A DNA stretch of 25,398 nt from CAYWTS01 sp964461265 (GCA_964461265.1 CAYWTS010000031.1:1-25398); one strand, 5' to 3'. Shown: positions 15,088 to 22,973, counted from the stretch's first letter. The notes: generated by a model from the letters alone, not told the origin. Program-made: numbers and translations.

Positions 15088-15510
15088 GTGTATAACGGTG
15101 TTTTAAATAGCATTTTGGCACTTAAGCTGCAATGTACTGAAAAGGAAAACAGTATAATGCAGAAATTTAAGCTAACCTGTGCAGAATACAAGGCTTTGCT
15201 GAGTATTGACAGTAAAGAAACTCTCCCCTGTAAGGTTCTGGCTTCTAACATGGGGCTTTCAGAGTCTCGCGGAAACAGGATTATTAACCGCTTGATAAAA
15301 CGAGGTTATTACAATTTTTCGTACGATAAAAATGACAAAAGGATTGTATATGTATCTTTAAATCCGAAAGGATTGAGATTAAAAATGAAAATTAATAAAA
15401 TGCTGAGCGATTGTGATAAGGAAATAAACAACAGGCTGAGTAAATCGGAAATTAACAGTTTTATAAATATAATTAACAAAGTAAATAAAGTTTTAACAAA
15501 AAATAATTAA
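15088..15510 (+). CDS. MarR-family transcriptional regulator
   Basis: This 140-residue winged-helix regulator has an N-terminal dimerisation helix (about 1-28), then LTCAEYKALLSI, the recognition-helix region LASNMGLSESRGNRIINRLIKRG (about 52-74), and the wing YDKNDKRIVYVSLNPKG with the conserved D-R pair. A C-terminal dimer helix follows. The GTG start (15088) is chosen over the internal ATG (15157), which would delete the first helix. Cys residues lie in the N-terminal half (for example LQCTEKE and LTCAEY) and could sense redox, but this is a guess. A strong promoter and a 9-bp-arm palindrome directly upstream indicate autoregulation. Thioredoxin follows 6 bp downstream in the same transcript, so a thiol- or oxidant-responsive role is likely. 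Confidence 0.9.
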   Translation: MYNGVLNSILALKLQCTEKENSIMQKFKLTCAEYKALLSIDSKETLPCKVLASNMGLSESRGNRIINRLIKRGYYNFSYDKNDKRIVYVSLNPKGLRLKMKINKMLSDCDKEINNRLSKSEINSFINIINKVNKVLTKNN

Positions 15511-15516
15511 AATAAT

Positions 15517-15876
15517 ATGGAACATTTAACATTAGATACATTCAAAACAAAGGTATTCAATTTCGAAAACGGCAATGATTGGAAATTTGAGGGAGATAAA
15601 CCCTGTATAATTGATTTCTATGCCGATTGGTGCGGGCCGTGCAAGATGGTTGCACCTATACTGGAAGAGCTTTCGGAAGAATACAAAGGGCTGGTTGATA
15701 TTTATAAAATTGATACCGATAAAGAACAGGAGCTGGCTTCTATGTTTGGTATCAGAAGCATCCCCTCGCTTTTATTTGTACCTGTTGATGGAAAACCTCA
15801 GATGGCTATGGGTGCATTGCCGAAGGAAAACTTCAAGAAGCTTATAAACGACGTATTTAAGATTTCGGTTAATTAA
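15517..15876 (+). CDS. trxA: Thioredoxin
   Basis: This 119-residue thioredoxin has the active site ADWCGPCKM (C39, C42) and the cis-proline at P84 in RSIPSLLFV, plus the conserved DFYADW strand and IDTDKEQELASMFGI helix. It reduces protein disulfides in the cytoplasm; no signal peptide is present. The N-terminal ~20 residues are slightly longer than in the E. coli protein. It follows the MarR gene by 6 bp and is followed by a strong terminator, so the two genes form a closed operon. Control by the MarR operator is therefore expected. Confidence 0.96.
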   Translation: MEHLTLDTFKTKVFNFENGNDWKFEGDKPCIIDFYADWCGPCKMVAPILEELSEEYKGLVDIYKIDTDKEQELASMFGIRSIPSLLFVPVDGKPQMAMGALPKENFKKLINDVFKISVN

Positions 15877-15884
15877 TATACTTA

Positions 15885-15924
15885 CAATGTGCCGTGTTCA
15901 ATGCACGGCATATTGTTTTTATTT
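15885..15924 (+). terminator. Rho-independent terminator after thioredoxin
   Basis: A 12-bp stem (15885-15896 with 15904-15915, one G-U pair, 7-nt loop) is followed by TTTTTATTT. It overlaps the stop codon of the convergent NTPase-TPR gene. Confidence 0.85.
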
Positions 15925-18126
15925 GAAAAATATTTTTTTTAGCTGCGAAATTTTATTCTGAACTTTATTATAATATGCAGGGTATTCGGTTTCCGTAAAA
16001 ACCTTTAGCGACTCATCGAATGCCTCAAGGGCTTTGTTATAATTTTCGGTTTTATCCTCGTATTCCGCCAGCAACGAATACGCCTTTCCTTTATGATAAC
16101 AAACCAATGCATGGTAAAAAGGATTTTCTTCGGGTCTTCTAACGCTTAATACTTCTTCGAAAGCATCCAGTGCTTTATAGCAATTTTCTTCCGGGTTTTT
16201 GAACTTGGCAAGCTCGATGTAAGCATCTCCGAGGTTATCCATAGTAGTGGCATATGAACGGGGGAATTTATCGGGGGTTCTTATCTCTAACGCTTTTTTA
16301 TATGCCTCTATTGCTTCCATGCAAAATGACTCGCCGTTTTTGCTATCGAACTTTGCCAGCATAGAAAGTGCATTTCCGATGTTATGCTTAGTTAATGCAA
16401 AATGCATGGGGTATTTTTCTTTAACGTAGTACTCAAGTGTTCGGTCATAATATGCTATTGCTTTATTTAAGTTATTAACAGGTTCCTCATATTCAGATAA
16501 CATCGAATAGCTGTTGCCAAGATTATTCAGAGTCAGTGCAGAATAAAGCTGGAACTTATTTCTCTCTGAAATCTCCAGTGATTTGCTGAAAATTTCTATT
16601 GCCTTTTTCTGGTTTTCTGCCGGATTTTCAGAGTAAGATAAAATAAGGTAAGCAGCACCCAAGTTATTCAATGTGACTGCATAACTGTTATCTACGCCGC
16701 TGTATTCAAGATATTTTATTGCATCTTCATAATGAGAGATGCCTGTTTTTATATTCTCGGCAGCTTTTTCTATTTCAGCAAGTGAGCAGTATACATTACC
16801 AAGTGTGTTTTTTACGGTTGCATATTCCACGGGATAAGTCTGCGGTGTTAAATATTCAAAAGCTTTACTCAGATACTTTCCTGCTTCTGTACAATTTCTA
16901 AGTGTATCTTCAACTTTGGAAAGTTTCCAGTATGATGCTCCGATCATTCTGAGAATTTTTGCAATTTGTAATACATTCTCTTTGTTAACCGTTTTTAAAG
17001 CATAATCACCTGCCTGTATTGCAGACTTCATGTAATCTGTTATCTCAATATCGACCCCGCCTACGCTGTAAGCTTTTTCTCCGAGACTTATTAATGCATC
17101 GGGATTATCTTTAAAGACTTCAATCATCTCACCGAATACATCAACATTACGAACTGGAATCTCCGGCTTAACTATTGTTTCAAGATATGCATCTTCGGCA
17201 AATATTTTATTTCGCCTGATAACATGGATAAATTCCTTTTCTTCAAGCTGTTTCAGCCAGCCTGTCCATTCGAAATCCTTTCCTTCAAGCTCGAAACTCA
17301 TCGCAGTTAGTTTTATCCAGTCAAGTGAATATGTATCGTTGTCATTATATAGTCCGCATATGTAAAGATTACGAATTGAGCGTAAAATGGTCTTTTCGAT
17401 AATAGAGCATTGGTCATACCGTTTCTCCATTTCGCTAAGCCTCATGAAAATAGAACCTATAGTGCCGTTAAATTTGACCTTATCCCATGTTACCCCTGTT
17501 TTTCCGGCTATATGTTCGCCTTCAGCGTGTGAGATTGTCCCAAAATCTATCACATTATCACCGAAAATGGTATTAATGTCCTGCTGGTGTTCAACAAGCT
17601 TGTTTTTTAATGTCTTAAGCTGCTTTCCTGAATGGCACGAAGCAATAAGAATTACTTTTTTTGAGCCTGAAGCTTTAAATAAGAGGTGGTAGTAATCCTG
17701 TTTATCTATATATGCCTGGAGGTCTTCGATATAAATAATCCTGTCTTTCCAGAACCTGAAGTCTTTAGGGTACTGAAATGACTGCATTGATACGCTCCGT
17801 GGTATTATTACGTCATAACTTTTGGGCGATGCTTTTAAATATTCGAAAAAAGCTCTTGATTTGCCGCTCAGCGGAGGTCCTGTTAACAGTACATTTTCCT
17901 TACGGCTGATAATCTGCTGAAGCTGAGCATCTTCCTTCCTTTTTTGATAAAAGCTGTAGAAGGGTCTTTCGCCTAACACTTCCCGGGGAGTAAGCTTTTT
18001 GGAGGATTTCCATATTACCGAGTAGTAATTCCTTAATTCTTTTCTTTGCTTAACCAAATAGCCAATCAGCGGAACAAATGCTGTCGCAATAACGCCGAGT
18101 AACGTAAGTAATGTAACAAAATCCAC
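15919..18126 (-). CDS. Membrane-anchored STAND-like P-loop NTPase with C-terminal TPR repeats
   Basis: This 735-residue protein begins with one transmembrane helix (about 3-24, LLTLLGVIATAFVPLIGYLV) followed by KQRK, suggesting a cytoplasmic body. Residues ~75-330 form a P-loop NTPase: Walker A GPPLSGKS (83-90), Walker B RIIYIEDLQ (acidic E134/D135) and a sensor-like IASCHS strand (161-166), then a helical, winged-helix-like part. From ~360 to 735 there are TPR-like units with a long period of about 47-51 residues. Six are visible, each around a (Y/F)AxTxxNLGxxY core and a KAIEAYxxALEI second helix. The NTPase plus helical repeats resembles STAND signalling ATPases, but no effector domain is apparent. 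It starts 2 bp after the crotonase stop and is probably co-transcribed with it. Function unknown. Confidence 0.82.
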   Translation of the reverse strand: MDFVTLLTLLGVIATAFVPLIGYLVKQRKELRNYYSVIWKSSKKLTPREVLGERPFYSFYQKRKEDAQLQQIISRKENVLLTGPPLSGKSRAFFEYLKASPKSYDVIIPRSVSMQSFQYPKDFRFWKDRIIYIEDLQAYIDKQDYYHLLFKASGSKKVILIASCHSGKQLKTLKNKLVEHQQDINTIFGDNVIDFGTISHAEGEHIAGKTGVTWDKVKFNGTIGSIFMRLSEMEKRYDQCSIIEKTILRSIRNLYICGLYNDNDTYSLDWIKLTAMSFELEGKDFEWTGWLKQLEEKEFIHVIRRNKIFAEDAYLETIVKPEIPVRNVDVFGEMIEVFKDNPDALISLGEKAYSVGGVDIEITDYMKSAIQAGDYALKTVNKENVLQIAKILRMIGASYWKLSKVEDTLRNCTEAGKYLSKAFEYLTPQTYPVEYATVKNTLGNVYCSLAEIEKAAENIKTGISHYEDAIKYLEYSGVDNSYAVTLNNLGAAYLILSYSENPAENQKKAIEIFSKSLEISERNKFQLYSALTLNNLGNSYSMLSEYEEPVNNLNKAIAYYDRTLEYYVKEKYPMHFALTKHNIGNALSMLAKFDSKNGESFCMEAIEAYKKALEIRTPDKFPRSYATTMDNLGDAYIELAKFKNPEENCYKALDAFEEVLSVRRPEENPFYHALVCYHKGKAYSLLAEYEDKTENYNKALEAFDESLKVFTETEYPAYYNKVQNKISQLKKIFFK

Positions 18127-18128
18127 GG

Positions 18129-18986
18129 TTATCTTCTTTTATGTATTTTTGAATAATTAACTTTCCGTTTCTTTTTGAAAGCTTCGATTCCTTCTTTTAC
18201 CTCAGCGGTTAAATTATGGAAAGATAGCCATTCCCTTGCATGTCCGATTGTAGTACTCCATGAAAGGTCACGCCAGAAGTTAAGCTGCTGCTTGGTATAA
18301 CGCAGGCATTCAGGAAGCTTGTTGAATAATTTTTCAGCCATCTTGTTTACGGCTTTATCGAGCCGTGCATAAGGTACGACTTCATTCACCAGACCCCATC
18401 CAAGAGCCTTGTATGCCGGGATTTCTTCGCATAAAAATAATACCTCCCTGGCTCTCCTATCCCCAATAAGCATCGGGAGAAACTGGGTTGCACCTGCTGC
18501 TGCAACACTGCCTCTTTCTGCCCCAACTTGTTTGATGTAGATATGGTCTGCAGCTATTGCAAGGTCGCAGCTCAAATTAAGCTCATTACCCCCTCCGACT
18601 ACAATACCATTTAATCTGGCTATTGTAGGTTTACCAACGTTCCTCATAATTTCATGAAGTTGTATAAATTCATACATCCATTTGTAATAGTCGCCGGGAT
18701 TCCCCAGGAAATATTCATTCTGCTCATCAAGGTCAGCGCCTGTTGAAAACGCCTGCTTGCCGGCTCCGGTTAAAATAATTACAACAATATTATCGTCCCA
18801 GCTTGCATCCTTAAAAGCTGCAGATAGTTCTTTTATGGTCAGCAAATTAAGACAATTGAAAACTTCAGGGCGGTTAATTGTAATAACTGCTTTATAATCA
18901 GTTTTCTTATAAATAATATGTTGAAAATTAAAGCTTCCGGGAGATTTTCCGACATATACTTTTTTCTTGGATATTGTTTTTGCCAT
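18129..18986 (-). CDS. Enoyl-CoA hydratase/isomerase family (crotonase) protein
   Basis: This is a crotonase-fold acyl-CoA enzyme. The oxyanion-hole segments are AFSTGADLDE and NGIVVGGGNELNLSCDLAIAAD. The RGSVAAAGATQFLP...GDRRAREVLFLCEEIPAYKALGWGLV region resembles crotonases related to 6-oxocyclohex-1-ene-1-carbonyl-CoA hydrolase, but ordinary hydratase or isomerase activity is equally possible. The frame is open from 19094, yet the extra 36 residues look unlike crotonases. The ATG at 18986 (MAKTISKK) gives a usual-length 285-residue protein and is preferred. It precedes the NTPase-TPR gene by 2 bp. No other beta-oxidation or ring-degradation gene is present, so pathway assignment is open. 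Confidence 0.88.
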   Translation of the reverse strand: MAKTISKKKVYVGKSPGSFNFQHIIYKKTDYKAVITINRPEVFNCLNLLTIKELSAAFKDASWDDNIVVIILTGAGKQAFSTGADLDEQNEYFLGNPGDYYKWMYEFIQLHEIMRNVGKPTIARLNGIVVGGGNELNLSCDLAIAADHIYIKQVGAERGSVAAAGATQFLPMLIGDRRAREVLFLCEEIPAYKALGWGLVNEVVPYARLDKAVNKMAEKLFNKLPECLRYTKQQLNFWRDLSWSTTIGHAREWLSFHNLTAEVKEGIEAFKKKRKVNYSKIHKRR

Positions 18987-19336
18987 TGGATAAAATACGG
19001 ATAAATTATGAGGATTCTTGAGCAAATTACCCAATAATAAAAATTTAAACAACGAATAATTAACAGAACCTAATAATTGAGGTATATCAAACATGTTTTA
19101 CATAATTCTTCTAAAAAAATATATTTTTTAGGATTTCGATATACTCAGCTAAAACCACTCAACTAAAGGCAATTTTTAGCAGCAATGAATGTTCCGGGAG
19201 AAATAACGATTAAATAGTAAAAATACTCACCAGAGTATATTAATTTTTAAAATCTTTTAATTTTAGCTATTTCCCGTAGTATTTTTTCATATTTTATTAT
19301 ATTGACTATAATATCAATAATCTTTAGTTTTGTGGC
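18987..19336. other. 350-bp AT-rich divergent intergenic region
   Basis: It separates the minus-strand crotonase from the plus-strand T9SS pair. It contains two small hairpins, CTAAAAAA/TTTTTTAG (19111-19131) and ATACTC-ACCA-GAGTAT (19223-19238), and a possible promoter at 19301-19332. An open minus-strand stretch up to 19094 extends the crotonase frame but does not look like part of that enzyme. No RNA gene was recognised. Confidence 0.5.
19301..19332 (+). promoter_or_regulatory. Possible Bacteroidota-type promoter before the small T9SS gene
   Basis: ATTG (19301-19304), 20 bp, then TAGTTTTG (19325-19332) fit the TTTG-N(19-21)-TAnnTTTG pattern known for the Bacteroidota primary sigma factor. 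The predicted start of transcription would fall at or next to the GTG at 19337, leaving little or no leader. Confidence 0.35.
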
Positions 19337-19720
19337 GTGATTTTTAGAGGTATATATAAATATTTAGTGGCTATTACGTTAGTGTTTTTTATCTTAGGCA
19401 CCCTCAGTGCGAGCGCCTATAATAAAAGGCAACCCAACGATTATAAGGGAAATCCTGATAAATTCGAACTTAATCAGAATTACCCTAATCCATTCAACCC
19501 AACCACTATACTATCATACACCCTAAAGACCGATGGCAAGGTAAAACTGACTGTTTATAACCTTGTAGGTCAGGTAGTTCAGGTTCTTGTAAACGAATAC
19601 CAGCCCTCCGGCTATTATGAGTATACGTTTGATGCATCCGAACTGCCCGCGGGAATATACCTCTACAAGCTGCAGCTTGGGGATTATTCATCCGTTAAAA
19701 GGATGACCCTGATTAAATAG
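19337..19720 (+). CDS. Minimal secreted protein: signal peptide plus T9SS type-A sorting domain
   Basis: This 127-residue protein has a signal peptide at 1-27 (YLVAITLVFFILGTLSASA) and, after only ~15 residues, a complete T9SS type-A C-terminal domain. That domain has ELNQNYPNPFNPTT (45-58), LSYTL, VKLTVYNLVGQVVQVLV, the ASELPAGIYLYKLQLG strand pair and a terminal SVKRMTLIK. No separate cargo domain exists between them. The start is GTG (19337); no in-frame ATG precedes the hydrophobic core. A related gene with a cargo domain follows 35 bp downstream. It could be a bare sorting-domain protein, a degraded remnant of a larger gene, or a small surface subunit. Confidence 0.8.
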   Translation: MIFRGIYKYLVAITLVFFILGTLSASAYNKRQPNDYKGNPDKFELNQNYPNPFNPTTILSYTLKTDGKVKLTVYNLVGQVVQVLVNEYQPSGYYEYTFDASELPAGIYLYKLQLGDYSSVKRMTLIK

Positions 19721-19743
19721 CAGCTACATCTTTTTAAAAAAAT

Positions 19744-19749
19744 AGGAGG
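19744..19749 (+). promoter_or_regulatory. Consensus ribosome-binding site AGGAGG
   Basis: AGGAGG lies 6 nt before the ATG at 19756 and fixes that start. Such a perfect site stands out because most genes in this window have weak or no Shine-Dalgarno sequence. Confidence 0.8.
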
Positions 19750-19755
19750 TATTTT

Positions 19756-20679
19756 ATGATTATAAAATTCGTTACAAGATTCGTATTTACTTTTTTTATC
19801 TTAATTTTTTTGTATTCACCTGCATTTTCACAATCTCAGAGCTACAATTTAATCGACGGTTTTTCTGACCATACTTTAAAAGGGTGGGTTTGGGGCGGAA
19901 ATCTCTATATGAAATATTCTCATTCATACGATAATGCTGAAAACGGTTATGCTGAGATTTTCTCCAGTGATGCCAATGTCACACCTAATACATATCTTGG
20001 TTTAATCAGGAAGGAACAAAAGATTCAGTTTGCACAAGATAACATACTGACTATTATGCTGCAAGGTGTAAGCAATAACCTTACAGCCACCATACAAATA
20101 CTTTTTGACAGGAACAACGACGGCAAATACGATGAAAACCATGACGCACGCTTGGAATCACAACCTATAAAACTTGATTTTTCAGGCTGGAAAGAAATAC
20201 ATGTGAACATAAGCGAAAGTGAATTAAAGCTCATTTCCCGGAATAAAGAAGATGATTTTTCGATACTTGAAGAAGAAGCGATGGGAGTGCAGATCTCTTA
20301 CCAGGCAGGCAAAGATTTTAAAACAGGCAAAGTGGAAACAGGTATTGCTTTGATTGCTGAAAGACCAAACAAAGAAACAAAACAGGAAAATGCACAAACC
20401 AGCGATGAAAGCGAAGAATCATATTTCAAAACAAAGAACTATCCAAATCCGTTTAACCCGGTAACTAATATTACTTATACATTAAAGAATTCTACCAGTG
20501 TTAAACTTACCGTTTATGACAGATTGGGAAGGGAAATTGTGGTGCTGGTGGATGCAGTCCAATCCGAAGGCGAGTACGTAGTTGAGTTTAATGGTTCAAC
20601 ACTGCCCAGCGGTATTTACTTCTACAGAATCAAAACACCTGAGAAAGTAGAAGTAAGAAAGATGGTTCTGGCTAAGTAG
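19756..20679 (+). CDS. Secreted T9SS-sorted protein with a beta-rich, possibly Ca-binding domain
   Basis: This 307-residue protein has a signal peptide (1-25, FVFTFFILIFLYSPAFS). An N-terminal beta domain (~28-200) resembles carbohydrate-binding-type jelly rolls (NLIDGFSDHTLKGWVWGG ... TATIQILFDRNN). It includes an Asp/Asn-rich loop, DRNNDGKYDENHD (about 117-129), that looks suited to calcium binding. An acidic linker (~205-228) leads to the T9SS type-A domain (NYPNPFNPVT ... VKLTVYDRLGREIVVLV ... KMVLAK). It should be exported to the periplasm by Sec and to the surface by T9SS. It is the second gene of a pair and ends at a strong terminator. The binding target is unknown, and the jelly-roll call is by appearance, not a confirmed family. 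Confidence 0.82.
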   Translation: MIIKFVTRFVFTFFILIFLYSPAFSQSQSYNLIDGFSDHTLKGWVWGGNLYMKYSHSYDNAENGYAEIFSSDANVTPNTYLGLIRKEQKIQFAQDNILTIMLQGVSNNLTATIQILFDRNNDGKYDENHDARLESQPIKLDFSGWKEIHVNISESELKLISRNKEDDFSILEEEAMGVQISYQAGKDFKTGKVETGIALIAERPNKETKQENAQTSDESEESYFKTKNYPNPFNPVTNITYTLKNSTSVKLTVYDRLGREIVVLVDAVQSEGEYVVEFNGSTLPSGIYFYRIKTPEKVEVRKMVLAK

Positions 20680-20710
20680 TTCATTAAGTTTCTTAAGTTT
20701 TTTTAAATTA

Positions 20711-20742
20711 AAAAGGTCTGATCTAAACGTCAGACCTTTTTT
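20711..20742 (+). terminator. Rho-independent terminator after the T9SS gene pair
   Basis: AAAAGGTCTGA (20711-20721) pairs perfectly with TCAGACCTTTT (20730-20740) across an 8-nt loop, followed by further T residues. Confidence 0.9.
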
Positions 20743-20937
20743 ATAATTTCTAAAATTACTTTTATAAGCAGAAATCTTCATATTACCCCAATTCAATTGT
20801 AAAAGAAAACTATTAAATTTTTCCGGGATTAATATAAGGCTTGAATAGTCATTAACTGACAGTTATTTACGGACTTTTAATTTTCTATATCTGTATCTGA
20901 TTAAATTAAACTAACTAATTAAAAGAAGGAAAATATT

Positions 20938-21261
20938 ATGAATTTTGTTGCCATTAACTTTATTAGCTGTAAAAAGCATTACAGGGAGCGGTTTGAGGAG
21001 CTGTTTGCCACACGCGCAAAGGCAATAGACAGGCTCCCGGGTTTCAAATATATGGAAGTATTGAAACCGCAGGAAAAGGACGGTGATTACCTGATAATCA
21101 GCCATTGGGAAGGCGAAGAACATTTTAAGAACTGGACTAAATCACCCGAATTTCAGGAAGGACATAAACGTGGCTTCGAAGATATAAAAAAAGCGAAAGA
21201 AAAAGGCGAAGAACCTCCGATGAAGTCAGAGTTTAAAACTTATACAGTTATTTCGAGATAA
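20938..21261 (+). CDS. IsdG-like heme-degrading monooxygenase (ABM superfamily)
   Basis: This 107-residue ferredoxin-like-fold protein belongs to the antibiotic biosynthesis monooxygenase superfamily. The three residues that define heme-degrading IsdG/IsdI enzymes are at the expected places: N7 (AINF), W66 (FKNW) and H76 (EGHKRGF). Heme breakdown with iron release is therefore the leading role. The PGFKYMEVLKP and YLIISHWE segments are also typical. The ATG at 20938 follows AAGGA at about 7-9 nt, a good ribosome site. The gene is monocistronic or leads a loose plus-strand run. No heme transporter is next to it, so the iron-uptake link is not shown by context. Confidence 0.85.
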   Translation: MNFVAINFISCKKHYRERFEELFATRAKAIDRLPGFKYMEVLKPQEKDGDYLIISHWEGEEHFKNWTKSPEFQEGHKRGFEDIKKAKEKGEEPPMKSEFKTYTVISR

Positions 21262-21376
21262 ATAACTCCTTATCAGGTTTGAAGAATTAATAGTTTTTGC
21301 TTTTATCTTTTATATTGAATTTATTTGTGAAAATCAGTGAAATTTGCAGGGTAGTAAAAAGAAAATTTAATTAAAT

Positions 21377-22174
21377 ATGAAACTGCCAATTTATACAGTC
21401 GATGCATTTACCTCAGTTCCCTTTAAAGGAAATCCTGCCGGCGTATGCATACTTGAAAAACCCATCGATGAAAACCTTATGCAAAAAATAGCATTCGAGA
21501 TGAACCTCTCCGAAACAGCATTTCTTGAAAAAGAAAGCGAAAGTTACAATCTCAGATGGTTTACACCCGCAATGGAAGTAGATTTATGCGGACATGCAAC
21601 ACTTGCAAGCTCACATATTCTTTGGGAAGAAGGTTTCGCAGATAAATTAAAACCATTACATTTCAACACAAAAAGCGGTGAACTGATAACTGAATATAAG
21701 AAGGGAGAAATTGAACTAAACTTTCCAAAACTTGAAGCGAAGGAAACCCACTGCCCTGAAGAGTTGATAGCTGCGCTGGACGGAAATAAACCAAAATATC
21801 TCGGCAGGGCAAAATGGTATTATCTTGCTGAGCTTGATAACATGGAGGTTGTCCAAACACTTAAGCCCGATTTTAACATGATGCTGAAACTTGAGCCATG
21901 GGGAATTATTGTAACAGCAAAATCATTAACAACCGAATTTGATTTTGTTTCCCGTTTCTTTGCACCTGAACGCGGTGTTACCGAAGACCCTGTCACAGGT
22001 TCAGCACACTGTGTATTGGGACCCTACTGGCAAAAGCGTTTAGGCAAGGATCGTTTTATTGCATACCAGGCATCTGAAAGAGGCGGTGTTGTTGGTGTTA
22101 AAGTCGGTGATGATAACAGGGTTTACCTGACAGGAAGAGCTATTACGGTTATAAAGGGAGAAATAACAATATAA
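21377..22174 (+). CDS. PhzF family isomerase-like protein
   Basis: This 265-residue member of the PhzF/diaminopimelate-epimerase-fold family has the opening YTVDAFTSVPFKGNPAGVC, the catalytic glutamate E46 in NLSETAFL, VDLCGHATLASSH (H73), and FAPERGVTEDPVTGSAHC near the end. PhzF itself isomerises trans-2,3-dihydro-3-hydroxyanthranilate in phenazine synthesis. Most genomic homologues have other, unknown substrates, and no phenazine genes are present here. The ATG start has no clear ribosome site. A repeat-like stretch follows the gene. The name should be read as a family assignment only. Confidence 0.92.
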   Translation: MKLPIYTVDAFTSVPFKGNPAGVCILEKPIDENLMQKIAFEMNLSETAFLEKESESYNLRWFTPAMEVDLCGHATLASSHILWEEGFADKLKPLHFNTKSGELITEYKKGEIELNFPKLEAKETHCPEELIAALDGNKPKYLGRAKWYYLAELDNMEVVQTLKPDFNMMLKLEPWGIIVTAKSLTTEFDFVSRFFAPERGVTEDPVTGSAHCVLGPYWQKRLGKDRFIAYQASERGGVVGVKVGDDNRVYLTGRAITVIKGEITI

Positions 22175-22188
22175 ACCTTGTCGAATAA

Positions 22189-22246
22189 CTTTGCGGGCTT
22201 TGCGGTTAAATATCTTTATCGCAAAGGTAACGAAGAGTAAGCAAAG
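22189..22246. repeat. CTTTGCG/CGCAAAG intergenic repeat cluster
   Basis: CTTTGCG occurs at 22189-22195 and 22198-22204, its inverse CGCAAAG at 22220-22226, and GCAAAG again at 22241-22246. The second and third form a 7-bp inverted pair with a 15-nt loop. It looks like a degenerate dispersed repeat, not a terminator (no T-run). Confidence 0.45.
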
Positions 22247-22275
22247 AACGCTAAACATAAATTTAAGGTAATATT

Positions 22276-22746
22276 ATGAATGAACTGATAACACAAATTA
22301 TCGACTCATGGCGGGTAAACAACCGCATGAATTTAAAAATTCTGGAAGCTATAGATAGCGAGGGCTTAAACGCACGACCCGTATCAAAGCGTAAGGTTAA
22401 GACAGTTGCCGAACAGTTTGCACACCTGAACAACGTACGCCTTGCTTACCTTGAAATATTGGCAAAAGATTACATAAAAAAACCAATTGCACTTGAGAAA
22501 CGAAGCAAAACCACAAAAGCTGTGATTAAAAAAGCGTTAATACAATCCGCCAAAGCCGTTGAAAACTACCTGCGTGATGCATTAGAAGGTAAAATTAAAA
22601 TTAAGGTAATTAAAAGTCCCGTTATGTGGCTTGGTTACCTTATTTCTCACGACTCGCATCATCGCGGTTCAATTTTACTTGCACTTAAACAATCCGGCAG
22701 ACCAGTAAACCAAAAAGTGCAGTATGGGATTTGGGAGTGGAAATAA
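22276..22746 (+). CDS. DinB-like (YfiT/DinB superfamily) putative metal-dependent protein
   Basis: This 156-residue four-helix-bundle protein of the DinB superfamily has a probable metal-binding histidine triad at H50 (AEQFAHLNNVR), H125 (LISHDSHHRG) and H129. Members include thiol-dependent S-transferases and many proteins of unknown reaction, so only fold and metal site are claimed. The last residues (QYGIWEWK) are the usual short tail. The ATG is preceded by AAGGT at about 8 nt. It follows the PhzF-like gene by ~100 bp containing a repeat, so co-transcription is uncertain. An AT-rich palindrome (TAATTTTAT-GAG-ATAAAATTA, 22749-22769) directly follows the stop and could weakly terminate or bind a regulator. 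Confidence 0.87.
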   Translation: MNELITQIIDSWRVNNRMNLKILEAIDSEGLNARPVSKRKVKTVAEQFAHLNNVRLAYLEILAKDYIKKPIALEKRSKTTKAVIKKALIQSAKAVENYLRDALEGKIKIKVIKSPVMWLGYLISHDSHHRGSILLALKQSGRPVNQKVQYGIWEWK

Positions 22747-22973
22747 ATTAATTTTATGAGATAAAATTACCACTTGAATAATATACAATGTTACTATTGT
22801 ACTGCTGTGAAATTTTAATACAAGTTGGTCTAAAATTTCTGATACTGACCGTATTTATGTAAATAAGGCAGTTTTTACTTTGTTTCTTTCATAAAATAAT
22901 ATAACTCTCTTGTTTTGCTTTTACTTGTAATCACTGTGTAACTTCAGCAGGTAATTAAAATTAAATAAATTCA

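Noticed and set aside
17387..17692. 101-codon frame opposite the NTPase-TPR gene
   Set aside because: Antisense shadow of a strongly supported coding sequence.
15919..18126. Reading the TPR repeats as a CRISPR-like or tandem DNA repeat
   Set aside because: The similarity is at protein level only; DNA units are diverged and lack identical spacers. No CRISPR array was seen in the window.
21377..22174. Phenazine biosynthesis locus
   Set aside because: Only a PhzF-family protein is present; no other phz genes, so the family name should not be taken as the pathway.
22749..22801. Palindromes after the DinB-like gene as operator or terminator
   Set aside because: AT-only 9-bp arms and a 6-bp pair are common by chance in this AT-rich DNA; no adjacent regulator or clear T-run.
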